Part shown: one piece after another, positions 25,351 through 34,131 of the stretch
Layout of the letters: each line of letters begins with the position of its first letter
How positions within the stretch are numbered: position 1 is the stretch's first letter
Assembly (NCBI GenBank): GCA_963719485.1
Contig: OY970387.1
Span: 2,666,001 to 2,730,000, forward strand
Direction of reading: 5' to 3'
Length of the DNA: 64,000 bases
Origin: Bog-473 sp963719485
GTDB lineage: Bacteria; Actinomycetota; Acidimicrobiia; Acidimicrobiales; RAAP-2
Position numbers and translations under genes: made by a program
Notes under the pieces: generated by a model
The model's input: only the letters and a program-made list of their open reading frames with translations
Told to the model about the DNA's origin: nothing
Database searches by the model: none

Positions 25351-26742
25351 TCACACGGCTCCCGGCGTGACGTCCCTCGCTGTCCAGAAGCCCACCCGGG
25401 GTGATCCGGTCCGCCCCCCGGCGTACCGCGCCAGCCGGGTCCGGGCGTCGGCCGACAGGAGGTCGATGGCGTCGAAGATCCCACCGGGCCCGGGCGCCCG
25501 CAGGGCGCGATCCGCCTCGGTGCCGGACCGGGGCAGCTGGGTGGTCAGCACGACGAAGGGCGCGTGCCCCCCGGCGGCCATCACGTGGGCCCGGCCGAGG
25601 GCCCGCCAGACCGTGTCGGAGCGTGCCATGCCGCCCCGGTAGGCCGAGTTCGGGCCGGCCACGTCGAAGTACCACGTCCGGCCCGCTGCATCGATGCCGG
25701 TGAAGTCGACGGCCAGCCCCAGTCCGCGCAGGCGACGGTTCGGCCGCACGTCGGAGAAGCCTGCGGCCTCGAGCGTGGCCCGCGCCAACGTGGCAGCGGA
25801 CGTCCCGTCGACCGCGACCGTGTCGCCCGCCGGGCGCTCCTCGCCGGCCAGGCGGGTGCGGGACAGCTCGACATAGGCGGGATCGAGGTCGTAGCCGACG
25901 GCGTCGCGGCCGCAGCGCAGCGCCGCCACCAGGGTGGAGCCCGACCCGGCGAAGGGGTCGACCACCAGATCGCCTCGATACGTGTACAGCTCCATGAGCC
26001 GCTGCGGCAGCTCGACGGGGAAGGGTGCCGGGTGCCGCACGCGCACCGCGCTCTCGGGCGGGATGTCCCACACGTCGAGCGTCAGCGCCATGAAGTCGTC
26101 CGCCGCGATGCTGCTCTCGTGCGGCAGCCCCTCACGGCGGCGTTCCTTGGGGCTGCGCGCCCGCCCGAAGCGTCCCTTGCTGGCCACGATGACGCGTTCG
26201 GTCACGTCGCGCAGCACCGGGTTGGCGGGGGAGCGGAAGGAGCCCCAGGCGCACGAACCGCTGGCCCCCTCGCCCTTCTGCCACACGATCTCCCCCCGGG
26301 GCAGCAGGTGCAGGTCGTCCTGCAGGATGGCCATGACGTCGGCGGCCAGGCTGCGGTACGGCTTGCGGCCGAGGTTGGCCACGTTGACGGCGATGCGGCC
26401 ACCCGGCTCGAGCACCCGCTTGCACTCGGCGAAGACGTCGCGCAACAGCGCCAGGTACTCGATGTAGGAGCCCGGCACTCCCTCGCGGTCGAGCTCCTCC
26501 TCGTACTGCTTCCCGGCGAAGTACGGCGGCGAGGTGACCACGAGGGCCACCGAGTAGTCCGCCACCGCCTCCATCCGGCGGGCGTCGCCGTGCACGCAGG
26601 TGACGCCGGGTGCATGCGGGTTCACGTGCTCGTCGGCGCTGAGCTCCGGTGCCTCGAAGCGGGCGTAGAAGGCGTCCGCCACGTGGGATTCGCGGCGCCC
26701 GACGCCGAAGTTGGAGGTCGCGGTGCGACGGCGAGGCGGCAT
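25351..26742 (-). CDS. DNA methyltransferase (beta-class, N4-C/N6-A type) with extra C-terminal domain
   Basis: 463 residues. Residues 1 to about 300 are an SAM-dependent DNA amino-methyltransferase. Catalytic motif TSPPY is at 70-74, which favours N4-cytosine but N6-adenine is possible; the SAM motif DPFAGSGST lies near 265. Between them lies a region with RHPAPFPVELPQRLM. The C-terminal about 150 residues (GLAVDFTGIDAAGRTWYFDV, then SDTVWRALGRA) form a separate domain that looks like a restriction-endonuclease-like fold but lacks a clear catalytic lysine. No partner restriction enzyme is seen nearby. Confidence 0.88.
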   Translation of the reverse strand: MPPRRRTATSNFGVGRRESHVADAFYARFEAPELSADEHVNPHAPGVTCVHGDARRMEAVADYSVALVVTSPPYFAGKQYEEELDREGVPGSYIEYLALLRDVFAECKRVLEPGGRIAVNVANLGRKPYRSLAADVMAILQDDLHLLPRGEIVWQKGEGASGSCAWGSFRSPANPVLRDVTERVIVASKGRFGRARSPKERRREGLPHESSIAADDFMALTLDVWDIPPESAVRVRHPAPFPVELPQRLMELYTYRGDLVVDPFAGSGSTLVAALRCGRDAVGYDLDPAYVELSRTRLAGEERPAGDTVAVDGTSAATLARATLEAAGFSDVRPNRRLRGLGLAVDFTGIDAAGRTWYFDVAGPNSAYRGGMARSDTVWRALGRAHVMAAGGHAPFVVLTTQLPRSGTEADRALRAPGPGGIFDAIDLLSADARTRLARYAGGRTGSPRVGFWTARDVTPGAV

Positions 26743-26847
26743 GGGATCGCGTCGAACCCTACCGGCCGGCCCGCGCCGGGGCCGGGATCGGGGCGGGCGC
26801 GCCGGACATGGCCGACACCCTACGGAACTGCTGTGACAGGCGCCCGG

Positions 26848-27285
26848 CTACATCTCGTAGACGACGAACGACGTGGGCTGCCCGACCTGGTCGTAGAGCG
26901 AGCGGGCGCGGCCGTTGTACTGCTGGGTGTGCCAGTAGACGCGGTCGGCGCCGTGCTGGGCGCCGGCTTCCTTGACGGCGACGAGCAGGGCACGCCCGAC
27001 GTCGTGGCCCCGGGCCGTGGGCGCCACGAAGAGGTCCTCGAGGTAGCACTTGGGCTGCCGGGACCAGGTCGAGGCGTGCACGACGCAGTTGGCCATCCCG
27101 ACGCCCCGCCCGTCGTCGTCGAGGGCGAGCAGGCCGAACATGCCGGCCTCACCCGCGCAGAGGCGGTCGAAGGTCGTGCGGGACGTCGCGTCGGGCAGCT
27201 CGGCCCGGTAGAAGGCCAGGTAGCCCCCCCAGAGGGCCCGCCAGTCGTCCCAGTCGTCGCGTTGGAGAGCCCGGATGGTGTCCAC
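26848..27285 (-). CDS. GNAT acetyltransferase
   Basis: 145 residues from GTG 27285; a longer in-frame extension is antisense to the next gene and rejected. DTIRALQRDDWDDWRALWGG begins the fold, LEDLFVAPTARGHDVGRALL is the acetyl-CoA binding motif, and YNGRARSLYDQVG closes it. It resembles acetyltransferases of amines or of histone-tail-like substrates; the true substrate is unknown. It is divergent from the mycothiol-dependent enzyme. Confidence 0.87.
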   Translation of the reverse strand: MDTIRALQRDDWDDWRALWGGYLAFYRAELPDATSRTTFDRLCAGEAGMFGLLALDDDGRGVGMANCVVHASTWSRQPKCYLEDLFVAPTARGHDVGRALLVAVKEAGAQHGADRVYWHTQQYNGRARSLYDQVGQPTSFVVYEM

Positions 27286-27350
27286 CCCGTCAGCTTCCCA
27301 TCGACCGGTGCCGGGGGTCGGGATCCGCCCGCCGGGCCTATCGTTCGGCC

Positions 27351-28025
27351 ATGGCGGAACCGTCCCTCTCGCAGCTCTACGGCGACTCCTGGGTCCGCGT
27401 GCTCGCGCTGGTGCGCGGGCTCGACGAGCCGGCCTTGGCCGCGCCGGTGCCGGCGTGTCCCGGCTGGCGGGTGCGCGACGTCGTGGCCCACCTGACGGCG
27501 GTCGGAGAGGACGTGCTGGAGGGGCGCCTGACCGCGCCGCCGACCGAGGAGCAGTCCGCCGCCCAGGTGGACCGCTTCCGGGACAGCCCGTTCCCCGAGG
27601 TGCTGGCACGCTGGGACGAGCTGGCGCCCCGATTCGCGGCGGCGATCGACGGCTTCGAGGTCTGGCCGGCCGTGCTCGACGTCGCCACCCACGAGCAGGA
27701 CATCCGGGGCGCGCTCGGCGCGCCCGGCGCCCGCGACACCGAGGTGGTGCGCCTCGGGTCGGACCGCCTCCTGACCTGGCTGCAGCCGCCCGTGCCGCTC
27801 CGGGTCGTCGTGGAGGACGGGGCCTACGACCTCGGCCCCGATGGCCCGTCCCCTCCCGAGGGCGGGGCGATCGTGCTCACGACGGAACGGTTCGAGGCCT
27901 TCCGGTGGCGCCTGGGGCGCCGGAGCCGGCGCCAGCTCGCCGACCTCGACTGGACCGGCGACCCGTCGCCCGTGCTCGACCACCTCGTCGTGTTCGGACC
28001 GGCGGCCACGGACATCGACGAGTAG
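27351..28025 (+). CDS. mycothiol-dependent maleylpyruvate isomerase family protein (DinB-like)
   Basis: 224 residues. The N-terminal DinB-type four-helix domain has PGWRVRDVVAHLTAVGEDVL with the conserved metal His in VVAHL (about 48). A second metal His is in VATHEQDIRG (about 115). The C-terminal domain (SRRQLADLDWTGDP) is the MDMPI_C type. Mycothiol dependence is family knowledge, consistent with an actinobacterial host. The substrate is unknown, and aromatic degradation is only one possibility. Confidence 0.88.
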   Translation: MAEPSLSQLYGDSWVRVLALVRGLDEPALAAPVPACPGWRVRDVVAHLTAVGEDVLEGRLTAPPTEEQSAAQVDRFRDSPFPEVLARWDELAPRFAAAIDGFEVWPAVLDVATHEQDIRGALGAPGARDTEVVRLGSDRLLTWLQPPVPLRVVVEDGAYDLGPDGPSPPEGGAIVLTTERFEAFRWRLGRRSRRQLADLDWTGDPSPVLDHLVVFGPAATDIDE

Positions 28026-28043
28026 GGCGGCCCGGGCGTTCCC

Positions 28044-28298
28044 ATGAAGCTGACGCTCGACCTGCACGACATCTACAACCGGGGCGGCGACATCGACCGC
28101 GCCCTGCGCGAGGTCATGAACGAGGCGGTGGCCACCAAGGCCAAGCTGGTCGAGATCATCCCGGGCAAGGGCAGCGGGCAACTGAAGAAGCGGGTGCTGC
28201 GCTTCCTCGACCGCAAGGACATCAAGGTGCTCTACCACCGGGTGGAGAAGGATTCGCACAACTTCGGCCGCGTCTTCGTGCACTTCCGGCCGAAGTAG
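28044..28298 (+). CDS. stand-alone Smr-domain protein
   Basis: 84 residues that are essentially only an Smr (small MutS-related) domain. LTLDLHDIYNRGGDIDRALR gives the LDxH motif; KLVEIIPGKGSGQLKKRVLR contains the GxGxG-type loop; a C-terminal FGRVFVHFRPK closes it. Smr domains bind or nick DNA or RNA structures. It begins 18 bases after the mycothiol enzyme stop, likely one operon. Confidence 0.88.
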   Translation: MKLTLDLHDIYNRGGDIDRALREVMNEAVATKAKLVEIIPGKGSGQLKKRVLRFLDRKDIKVLYHRVEKDSHNFGRVFVHFRPK

Positions 28299-28340
28299 CC
28301 GGCGGCCGGGGACGGCCCCGCGGGGCGACGCGACGCGACG

Positions 28341-30020
28341 CTACGCGTGGCCGACCGATGCCGCCTCGCCCAGCCCCAGGAGCACGACCGACTCCTCGCG
28401 CATCTGCACCTTGCGCACCTTGCCCGTCACCGTCATGGGGAACTCCTCCACGATGTGCACGTAACGGGGGATCTTGTAGTGGGCCAGCTTGCCGTGGCAG
28501 AACACGCGCAGGGCCTCGGCGGTCAGCACGTCCGCCCCCGGCCGCAGCCGCACCCAGACCATCAATTCCTCGCCGTACCGGGCATCGGGCACGCCGATCA
28601 CCTGGGCGTCCAGCACGTCGGGATGCGAGTAGAGGAACTCTTCGATCTCCCGCGGATAGATGTTCTCACCGCCACGGATGACCATGTCCTTCAGGCGGCC
28701 GGTGATGTTCACGTACCCTTCGTCGTCCATGATCGCCAGGTCGCCCGTGTGCATGTACCGTGCCGCGTCGATCGCCTCGGCTGTGCGCTCTGGTTCTCCC
28801 CAATAGCCGAGCATCACCGAGTACCCACGCGTGCACAGCTCGCCCGCCGTGCCTCGCGGCACCGTGCGGCCGGTCACGGGGTCGACGATCTTCACCTCCA
28901 CGTGAGGATGCGCGCGGCCGACCGTCGAGACCCGGCGTTCCAGCGAGTCGCTTCCCGTGGTCTGGGTCGAGACGGGGGAGGTTTCGGTCATGCCGTAGCA
29001 GATGGTCACCTCTTCCATGCCCATGCGCGCCACGACCTGCTTCATGATCTCGACCGGGCAGGGCGAGCCCGCCATGATCCCGGTGCGCAGGCTCGTGAGG
29101 TCGTACCCGTCGAAGCCCGGTTCGGCCAGCTCGGCGATGAACATCGTCGGCACGCCGTACAGCGACGTGCAGCGCTCGCCCGCGACGGCGGCCAGCGTCG
29201 CCGCGGGGTCGAAGCCCGGCGCCGGGATGACCATGGTGGCGCCGTGCGTCGTGCAGCCGAGGTTGCCCATCGTCATGCCGAAGCAGTGGTAGAAGGGCAC
29301 GGGGATGCACACGCGGTCCGCGTCCGTGTAGCCGCACAGCTCGCCGACAAAGAAGCCGTTGTTCAAGATGTTGTGGTGGCTGAGCGTGGCGCCCTTCGGG
29401 AAGCCCGTCGTCCCCGAGGTGTACTGGATGTTGATGGGGTCGTCGGCCGACAGCCGTGCGGCGACGTCGGCCACGCGCGGGAGGTCGGCCGTCACCCCCA
29501 CCAGGCGGTCCCACCCGTCCGACCCGATGATGGTCACCTCGTGCAGTCCGGGGCAGCGCGGCTGCACGTCGGCGACCATGGCCCCGTAGTCCGACGTTTT
29601 GAACGCCGACGCGGCCACGAGGTGCCGGACGCCCGACTGGTTCAGCACGAATTCGAGCTCATGGGTGCGGTAGGCCGGGTTGACGGTGACGAGGATGGCG
29701 CCGATGGACGCGGTGGCGTACTGCACGAGGGTCCACTCGGGGCAGTTGGGGGCCCAGATCCCCACCCGGTCCCCCGGCTCGACACCTCCCTCGAGGAGCG
29801 CGCTCGCGAGGCGGTCGACGTCGGCGACCAGCTCGGCATAGGTCCAGCGCCGGCCCGAGGGGACGTCGACCAGGCCCTCGTGGCCCGGCACACGGGCGGC
29901 CGTCCGCCGCAGGTTCGCACCGATGGTGTCGCCCAAGAGGGGGGTGGCGGATGGGCCCGAGGTGTAGGAGGGGAGTGCATCCCCCGAAGTCGGTCCGTTG
30001 CCCTGCGCTGCCCTCGTCAT
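28341..30020 (-). CDS. acyl-CoA synthetase (AMP-binding, FadD-type)
   Basis: 559 residues from ATG 30020, chosen because GGGGGAGGTG lies 7 bases upstream; other in-frame ATGs at 30056 and 30071 lack one. Adenylation motifs are complete: P-loop YTSGTTGFPKGATLS, motif II YGMTETSP, the ATP/ribose motif TGDLAIMDDEGY, and the Lys-containing C-terminal motif MTVTGKVRK. It activates fatty or other organic acids as CoA thioesters. A cluster of three 13-base repeats sits just upstream of the start. Confidence 0.93.
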   Translation of the reverse strand: MTRAAQGNGPTSGDALPSYTSGPSATPLLGDTIGANLRRTAARVPGHEGLVDVPSGRRWTYAELVADVDRLASALLEGGVEPGDRVGIWAPNCPEWTLVQYATASIGAILVTVNPAYRTHELEFVLNQSGVRHLVAASAFKTSDYGAMVADVQPRCPGLHEVTIIGSDGWDRLVGVTADLPRVADVAARLSADDPINIQYTSGTTGFPKGATLSHHNILNNGFFVGELCGYTDADRVCIPVPFYHCFGMTMGNLGCTTHGATMVIPAPGFDPAATLAAVAGERCTSLYGVPTMFIAELAEPGFDGYDLTSLRTGIMAGSPCPVEIMKQVVARMGMEEVTICYGMTETSPVSTQTTGSDSLERRVSTVGRAHPHVEVKIVDPVTGRTVPRGTAGELCTRGYSVMLGYWGEPERTAEAIDAARYMHTGDLAIMDDEGYVNITGRLKDMVIRGGENIYPREIEEFLYSHPDVLDAQVIGVPDARYGEELMVWVRLRPGADVLTAEALRVFCHGKLAHYKIPRYVHIVEEFPMTVTGKVRKVQMREESVVLLGLGEAASVGHA

Positions 30021-30049
30021 CGGCGCCACCTCCCCCGACCCTGTGCCCG

Positions 30050-30093
30050 CGGACATGTTGGCACCGGACATGTTGGCCGCCGGACATGTTGGC
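30050..30093 (-). promoter_or_regulatory. three copies of CGGACATGTTGGC upstream of the acyl-CoA synthetase
   Basis: Perfect 13-base copies start at 30050, 30065 and 30081, with the palindromic core ACATGT. They lie 30-73 bases before ATG 30020, immediately after the ABC1-kinase stop (30094). Spacing of 15-16 bases is about one and a half helical turns. A repressor array is possible but not demonstrated. They could also be a simple expanded repeat; two copies carry in-frame ATGs. Confidence 0.45.
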
Positions 30094-31701
30094 CTAGTCC
30101 CGGGCCCGCCGCCTTCGGCCCGGCCGGCCGCGCCCCTCGAACTTCTCGCGCACCTGCGCCCGGCGGGCCTGGAGCTCGCGGTGGGTCAGGCCCTCAGTCG
30201 ACTCGTCGAGCCCGAAGCCCGCCTTGATCCCTGCCATGTCCGGCGCCCAGTCGTCGTCCTGCTCGAGGCCGAGCTGGGCCATGATCCGTTCGCCGTGCTT
30301 GGCCGCGAACAGGAGCGCGATTGCCTCCACCTCGGCGAAGAGGTCGAGGTCCGGTGCGAGCGTGGCGATGGCCCCGTCGAGGAACATCATGTTCTTCACG
30401 AACAGCATCAGCTCCTTGGGCAGGCGGGCGCCGATCCCGAGCAACGTCTTGATGGAGCGCTGCATCTCGGCGACCAGCTCGTCGGCGGTCAACGCCGTCG
30501 GGTCGATCGGGGGCCGGTCCAGGCCCAGCACGTCGATGACGTGCTGCACGTCGACGTCGCCGGGAAAGGCGCCCAGGTCCCGCAGCGCGCCGACCTGCAC
30601 GGGGATGTCCCCGTTCGAGGCCCCGACCAGCAGCGAGAGTAGGGCCAGGCGCTTGGGCTCGGTCAGCCGCCCCGTGATGCCGAAGTCCAGCAGCGCGGTC
30701 TTGCCCGAGGGCAGCACGAACAGGTTCCCGCCGTGCAGGTCCCCGTGGAAGATGCCGTAGAACAGGGCGCCCTCCAGGAAGCCGATCATGCCCGCCCGCA
30801 CGACTGCCTCGGTGTCGATGCCGGCCGCCTGCATGCCGGCGACGTCGCCGAAGTGGAAGCCGTCGAGCCGTTCCATCACGAGCATGCGGCGAGTCACCAG
30901 CGTCGGGTGGGGCCGGGGCACGACGAAGTCGCGCTGGTCCAGCGCGGCGAAAGTCGCCGCGATGTCGAGCATGTTCTCGGCTTCGAGCCGGAAGTCGAGC
31001 TCCTCGACGATCGTCTCGGCGAAGAGCTCCACCAGGGCCGGCGGGTTGGCCAACGCGGCCACGGGGATCCGGCCCACGAGGTGGGGCGCCAGCCACGACA
31101 TTACGGCGAGGTCCTGGCGCACACGCTCCGACACTGCCGGGCGCTGGACCTTGACTACGACCGATGTCCCGTCGACCAGCGTGGCCGCGTGCACCTGGGC
31201 GATGGAGGCGGCAGCGAGCGGGGTGCGCTCGACCGCGGCGAACACCGTGGAGAGGGGCCCACCGAGCTCTTCGGTCAGCACCTGCTCGACCACCGGCCAC
31301 GGTTCGGCGGTCACCTGGTCGCGGCACCATTTGAATTCGGCCACCAATTCCGGCGGAAAGATGCCGTCACCCGACGCGATGATCTGGCCCAGCTTGATGT
31401 AGGTCGGGCCCAGCTTCTCGGCCGCCACCCGCAGGCGGCGCGAGATGCCGGCGATCGACTCCGTGCCGCGACGCCGCCGTTCCCGCACGTACCACAGTGC
31501 GAGTGCGCCGCCCAGGTGCCGCACCGTCGTCCCGAGCCTGCGGCCGGGGGGCAGGGAGCGGGGCCGGGTGAGGGAGGGGAGCGAGGCGGTGAGCCGGGTG
31601 CGGACGCCGGCCAACCCGCGTCGCCAGGCCAGCGCCTCCGGCTCGATCGTCCACGGCCCGGTGTCGCTGAACGTGCCTAGATGCAGGTCGGTGGACGCCA
31701 C
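30094..31701 (-). CDS. ABC1/UbiB-family atypical kinase
   Basis: 535 residues of the ABC1 (UbiB/AarF) family, which act on lipid or quinone metabolism at the membrane. KLGPTYIKLGQIIASGDGIF carries the KxGQ-type motif, LAAASIAQVHAATL is the Ala-rich loop, VEELDFRLEAENM follows, and HGDLHGGNLF and LLDFGITGRL are the catalytic/Mg loops. The C-terminus is basic. Regulation and substrate are unknown. It is followed 73 bases downstream by the acyl-CoA synthetase start on the same strand. Confidence 0.9.
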   Translation of the reverse strand: MASTDLHLGTFSDTGPWTIEPEALAWRRGLAGVRTRLTASLPSLTRPRSLPPGRRLGTTVRHLGGALALWYVRERRRRGTESIAGISRRLRVAAEKLGPTYIKLGQIIASGDGIFPPELVAEFKWCRDQVTAEPWPVVEQVLTEELGGPLSTVFAAVERTPLAAASIAQVHAATLVDGTSVVVKVQRPAVSERVRQDLAVMSWLAPHLVGRIPVAALANPPALVELFAETIVEELDFRLEAENMLDIAATFAALDQRDFVVPRPHPTLVTRRMLVMERLDGFHFGDVAGMQAAGIDTEAVVRAGMIGFLEGALFYGIFHGDLHGGNLFVLPSGKTALLDFGITGRLTEPKRLALLSLLVGASNGDIPVQVGALRDLGAFPGDVDVQHVIDVLGLDRPPIDPTALTADELVAEMQRSIKTLLGIGARLPKELMLFVKNMMFLDGAIATLAPDLDLFAEVEAIALLFAAKHGERIMAQLGLEQDDDWAPDMAGIKAGFGLDESTEGLTHRELQARRAQVREKFEGRGRPGRRRRARD

Positions 31702-31731
31702 GGGACGAGCCTATGGGTGCGCCCGTCGGGA

Positions 31732-32421
31732 TCAGGGATCGACGAGGCCGGACTGGAACGCGAAGACGACCGCCTGTACGCGGTCGCGCAGCCCGAGCTT
31801 GGCCAGCAGGCGGCCGACGTGGGACTTGACCGTGGCCTCGGAGACGTACAGGCGCTCGGCGATCTCCGCGTTAGACAGCCCGTCGGCGACGGCCAGGAGG
31901 ACCTCGCGTTCGCGCTCGGTCAGGCTGGCCAACGCCGGGTGCTCACCGGTGCCGTCGCCTCCCGCTGCGGCATCCTCGGACAGGTCGGGCAGCGTCCCGG
32001 CGTACTCCTCGAGCAGGCGCCGCGTGATCCGGGGCGACACCACGGCGTCGCCCCGGGCCACGGTCCGGATGGCCGTGATGAGCTCCGCCGGGGGGACGTC
32101 CTTGAGCAGGAACCCGCTGGCACCCGCCCGCAGGGCGCTGAAGGCGTACTCGTCGAGGTCGAAGGTGGTCAGGATGAGCACGCGGGTCTCCTCCCCGGCC
32201 TCCGACGCGGTGATGGACCGGGTGGCCTCGATCCCGTCGAGGACGGGCATGCGCACGTCCATCAACACGACGTCGGGACGGTACAGCTCCACGAGGCGGA
32301 CGGCGTCGGCACCGTCGGGCGCCTCACCGACGATCTCCATGTCCTCCTCGGCCTCGAGGATCATACGGAAGCCCTTGCGCAGGAGTGCTTGATCGTCCGC
32401 CAGCACGACGCGGATCGTCAT
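31732..32421 (-). CDS. NarL/LuxR-family response regulator
   Basis: 229 residues. The receiver domain has acidic pocket Asp9-Asp10, phosphoacceptor Asp55 in DVVLMDVRMP, Thr in ILTTFDLDEY and Lys in GFLLKDVPP. The C-terminal LuxR HTH is LTEREREVLLAVADGLSNAE followed by SEATVKSHVGRLLAKL (about 163-225). It is a DNA-binding transcription regulator working with the histidine kinase at 32418, whose gene overlaps by 4 bases. Target genes are not evident. Confidence 0.95.
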   Translation of the reverse strand: MTIRVVLADDQALLRKGFRMILEAEEDMEIVGEAPDGADAVRLVELYRPDVVLMDVRMPVLDGIEATRSITASEAGEETRVLILTTFDLDEYAFSALRAGASGFLLKDVPPAELITAIRTVARGDAVVSPRITRRLLEEYAGTLPDLSEDAAAGGDGTGEHPALASLTEREREVLLAVADGLSNAEIAERLYVSEATVKSHVGRLLAKLGLRDRVQAVVFAFQSGLVDP

Positions 32422-33797
32422 GCCGGGGCGGGCGCCTTGCAGTCGCGCAGCGTGGCCGCGACCTCCCAGCCACCCGTGGGGCGTGGCCCGGCCCGCAGCG
32501 TCCCGCCGAACGCGGTCGCCCGCTCCGCCATGCCCGCCAGACCGTGGCCTCCTCCCGCCGACGCTGCTCGCCCGTTCCCGTTCCCCTTCCCGTTCGCGTT
32601 CCCGTTCACCGACGGCGACGAGGGGCCCGTTGCGCCGGTCCGGCCGTCGTCGGTGATCCGCACGGACACGTCGGGATCGGCGAAGGCCAGCCGCACCTCG
32701 ACGGAGGCGGGCTCGTCGGCATGCTTCAGGGCGTTGGTCAGGGCCTCCTGCACAATGCGGTAGACCGTGAGCCCGGCCGCCTCGGAGACCTCGAAGGGCG
32801 CGCCCACGTAGCGGACCCAGACGTCGAGGCCAGTCCCCCGGACGCGCTCGACGAGCGGGTCGAGCTCACGCAGGCCCGGCTGGGGTGCGAACAGCGGACG
32901 ATCCGTCCCGCCGGCGGTGCCCACGGAGCCGTTCGCCCCACCCGGCGCCGGCTCCTCGCGCAGCACCCCGAGCATCCGGCGCATGTCGGTGAGGGCCTGG
33001 CGCCCCGTGCTCGAGACCTCGTGGATCGCCTCCGCCGCGCGCGCCGGGTCCGCGGCCTGTGCCAGGGAGGCGGCGTCGGCCAGGGTCACCATCACCTGGA
33101 TGTTGTGCGAGACGACGTCGTGCATCTCCCGTGCGATGCGCGCCCGTTCGGTGACCGCGGCCAGCGTCGCCTGCTGGTCGCGCTCGAGCTCCAACCGCTC
33201 GGCGCGCTCGGCGAGCCAGTCGAGCTGGCTGCGCAGGGCCCGTACCACCACCCCGGCGAGGAGCGCCGTGAAGACCAGGCCGGTGAGGAACACGAAGGAC
33301 TTGACGTCGTTGCCGGTGGGCGTCCAGCGCGCCGTGGCCATGACCACGCCCACCTCGAGGATGACCGTGGCCGCCGCGACGAGGAGCCATGCGGACTCGA
33401 GTGCCACCGTGTAGAGCGCGACCAGGAGCGCGCTGTCGGCCAGGGCCGGACCGGTGACGAGCCATTGGGTGAAGGCCACTGCCGCAATGACGAGGAAGAC
33501 CGTCATCGGCGCCCGGCGCCGGAAGACCAGTGGGAAGACGAGCGCAGCCACGAACCAGAGGTCGGGCCGGGATGCCGTGCGCTCGATCACCCATCCCGAG
33601 CACAGCACGAAGAGCCCGGACGCGAGGACGACGTCGACCAGGGTGGCGTAGCGGCGGTCCACGGCACGCAGCCAGGCCCAGACCCGCCAGGCCCCGTCGC
33701 TCTGCCGATCGGACGCACCCCCGGCCGGCGCGGCGTCAACGCGTGCGTTCCGGGGCCGGAGCCACTCGGGGTACAGGTGACGTGAGCTGGGGGCCAT
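32418..33797 (-). CDS. sensor histidine kinase (HisKA_3 type)
   Basis: 459 residues from ATG 33797. Several N-terminal hydrophobic helices (about 45-185) anchor it in the membrane with little extracellular part, so the sensed signal may be membrane-borne. The phosphoacceptor H-box is ARIAREMHDVVSHNIQVMV. ATP-binding motifs are QEALTNALKHA, ITDDGRTG, and GHGLAGMAERA, with a Gly/Asn repeat linker (NGNANGKGNGNG). It pairs with the response regulator, a DesK/LiaS-like two-component system. Confidence 0.93.
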   Translation of the reverse strand: MAPSSRHLYPEWLRPRNARVDAAPAGGASDRQSDGAWRVWAWLRAVDRRYATLVDVVLASGLFVLCSGWVIERTASRPDLWFVAALVFPLVFRRRAPMTVFLVIAAVAFTQWLVTGPALADSALLVALYTVALESAWLLVAAATVILEVGVVMATARWTPTGNDVKSFVFLTGLVFTALLAGVVVRALRSQLDWLAERAERLELERDQQATLAAVTERARIAREMHDVVSHNIQVMVTLADAASLAQAADPARAAEAIHEVSSTGRQALTDMRRMLGVLREEPAPGGANGSVGTAGGTDRPLFAPQPGLRELDPLVERVRGTGLDVWVRYVGAPFEVSEAAGLTVYRIVQEALTNALKHADEPASVEVRLAFADPDVSVRITDDGRTGATGPSSPSVNGNANGKGNGNGRAASAGGGHGLAGMAERATAFGGTLRAGPRPTGGWEVAATLRDCKAPAPA

Positions 33798-34131
33798 CGG
33801 ATCCTTCGTTCCCAGGCGGGACGACCATGGTAGTGCCGCCTGAGCTGGGCCTCCCTTCAGGAACCACCCCGGTCTCACCTTCCCAGCCTCCCTGGTGGAG
33901 GCCGGGGCGTTGCTCATCCCCAAGAATGAAACCTGGGTGGCCCGATCATTCCTGCGGACGATTCGGTCCGGGGTGATCGGGCCGTACGTTCTGAGGGCCA
34001 AAGGCCCTCGGGCGGCGCGAGGGAGCGGGCGTGGTCCGCCCCGAGCACGCAGCGCACCTCGCGCCGCCCGCGGTATTTCACCCCGTCGCGACGCGGCGCG
34101 ACCGCTCGCACCTCCTCTGCCCGTCTCGCTG
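33798..34131. other. 334-base gap with strong nested hairpins
   Basis: No gene. Bases 33939-33948 (GGCCCGATCA) pair perfectly with 33974-33983 (TGATCGGGCC). An inner CGGAC/GTCCG pair sits between (33955-33959 with 33966-33970). A GCCTCC/GGAGGC hairpin lies at 33887-33903 and a 7-bp GAGGGCC/GGCCCTC hairpin with loop AAA at 33993-34009. This might be a 5' leader of the histidine kinase or a terminator; no known RNA family is recognised. Confidence 0.35.

Noticed and set aside
25564..27495. Very long plus-strand open frame (over 600 codons) across the methyltransferase and GNAT genes
   Set aside because: High GC makes long antisense frames common; the translated text is of low complexity and the minus-strand genes have clear motifs.
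30050..30093. Start codons ATG 30056 and 30071 for the acyl-CoA synthetase
   Set aside because: They lie inside the 13-base repeats and lack a ribosome binding site; the ATG at 30020 has a strong one.
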